A DNA stretch of 6,081 nucleotides. It comes from Desulfobulbaceae bacterium. Its GTDB lineage: Bacteria > Desulfobacterota > Desulfobulbia > Desulfobulbales > UBA5123. Position numbers and translations under genes: made by a program. The notes beneath the pieces were generated by a model that saw nothing but the letters and a program-made list of their open reading frames with translations, was not told the origin of the DNA and did no database searches. Below, in pieces: positions 5,718 through 6,081 of the stretch. Each line of letters opens with the position of its first letter. Within the stretch, counting starts at the first letter, position 1. The stretch spans positions 1-6,081 of the forward strand of contig JAOUHH010000179.1 of the NCBI GenBank assembly GCA_029865195.1, written 5' to 3'.

Positions 5718-6081
5718 ATGAAAGCCAACGTCAACAAAATCGTCCTCGCCTATTCGGGCGGCCTCGACACCTCGGTCATCCTCACCTGGCTGAAGGAAGA
5801 ATATAAATGCCCGGTGGTGGCCTTTTCCGCCGATGTCGGACAAACCGAAGACTGGGATGCGGTGCGCAAGAAAGGCATGGCCACCGGCGCTGACAAGGTG
5901 GTGATCTCGGATCTGCGCGAGGAGTTTGCCCGCGACTACGTGTTTCCCGCCTTCCGTGCCAACGCCATCTACGAGGGATCGTATCTGCTCGGCACCTCGC
6001 TGGCCCGGCCGGTGATCGCCAAGGAACAGGTACGGGTCGCGGCCGAGGAAGGGGCCGACGCGGTGAGCCACGGCGCCACCG
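5718..6081 (+). CDS. argG: Argininosuccinate synthase, N-terminal part (cut by window edge)
   Basis: ArgG joins citrulline and aspartate, using ATP, to form argininosuccinate. The frame starts at ATG 5718 and runs open to the right edge, giving 121 complete codons of a protein of about 400 residues. The N-terminal PP-loop nucleotide-binding motif AYSGGLDTS is at 11-19. It is followed by VVAFSADVGQTEDW (33-46) and by EGSYLLGTSLARPVIAKEQV (88-107), a hallmark stretch of this family. AGAG at 5705-5708, nine bases upstream, is a usable ribosome binding site. The gene lies 55 bp after argF in the same direction, so co-transcription is likely. The remaining domain cannot be inspected. Confidence 0.95.
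   Translation, partial: MKANVNKIVLAYSGGLDTSVILTWLKEEYKCPVVAFSADVGQTEDWDAVRKKGMATGADKVVISDLREEFARDYVFPAFRANAIYEGSYLLGTSLARPVIAKEQVRVAAEEGADAVSHGAT

Noticed and set aside
4766..5737. Minus-strand frame of 323 codons opposite argF
   Set aside because: It is fully antisense to argF, whose active-site motifs are all intact. The composition is that of a GC-rich shadow frame.

Overview
The window is an ordinary chromosomal housekeeping region from a GC-rich Gram-negative bacterium. It holds two gene groups that diverge from a shared intergenic region of about 214 bp. An LptA/LptB pair implies an outer membrane with lipopolysaccharide. The order lptA-lptB-rpoN is common in Proteobacteria. An argB-argD-argF-argG run with an arginine-sensitive type ArgB is typical of Desulfobacterota and deltaproteobacterial lineages (Geobacter, Desulfuromonas or Desulfobulbus-like). 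The lineage is an inference from gene order and protein style; no search was run.

Left part, minus strand, read from about 2167 down to 1: lptA (periplasmic LPS bridge protein), lptB (ATPase of the LPS exporter, TTG start) and rpoN (sigma-54), which runs off the left edge after 256 codons. The gaps of 28 and 80 bp contain no obvious terminator, so the three probably share a transcript. The lptC gene that usually precedes lptA is not here; argB stands in its place, facing the other way.

Right part, plus strand: argB (N-acetylglutamate kinase) and argD (acetylornithine aminotransferase) overlap by four bases. After a 294-bp gap come argF (ornithine carbamoyltransferase) and argG (argininosuccinate synthase), which runs off the right edge. 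Together they cover four steps from N-acetylglutamate to argininosuccinate. argC, argJ/argE and argH are not in the window; argH could lie just beyond the right edge.

The non-coding DNA is the least ordinary part. The lptA/argB spacer carries a good sigma-70-type promoter for argB, whose -10 element is nearly symmetrical and reads as a perfect TATAAT on the other strand. The argD/argF gap carries an AT-rich promoter-like patch, a 16-bp imperfect palindrome over the candidate -35, a strong inverted repeat and a 32-codon upstream reading frame. This suggests that argFG has its own regulated promoter and leader. I found no mobile element, CRISPR array, tRNA or rRNA gene, or clear intrinsic terminator. 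I saw no evidence of a new multi-gene system.
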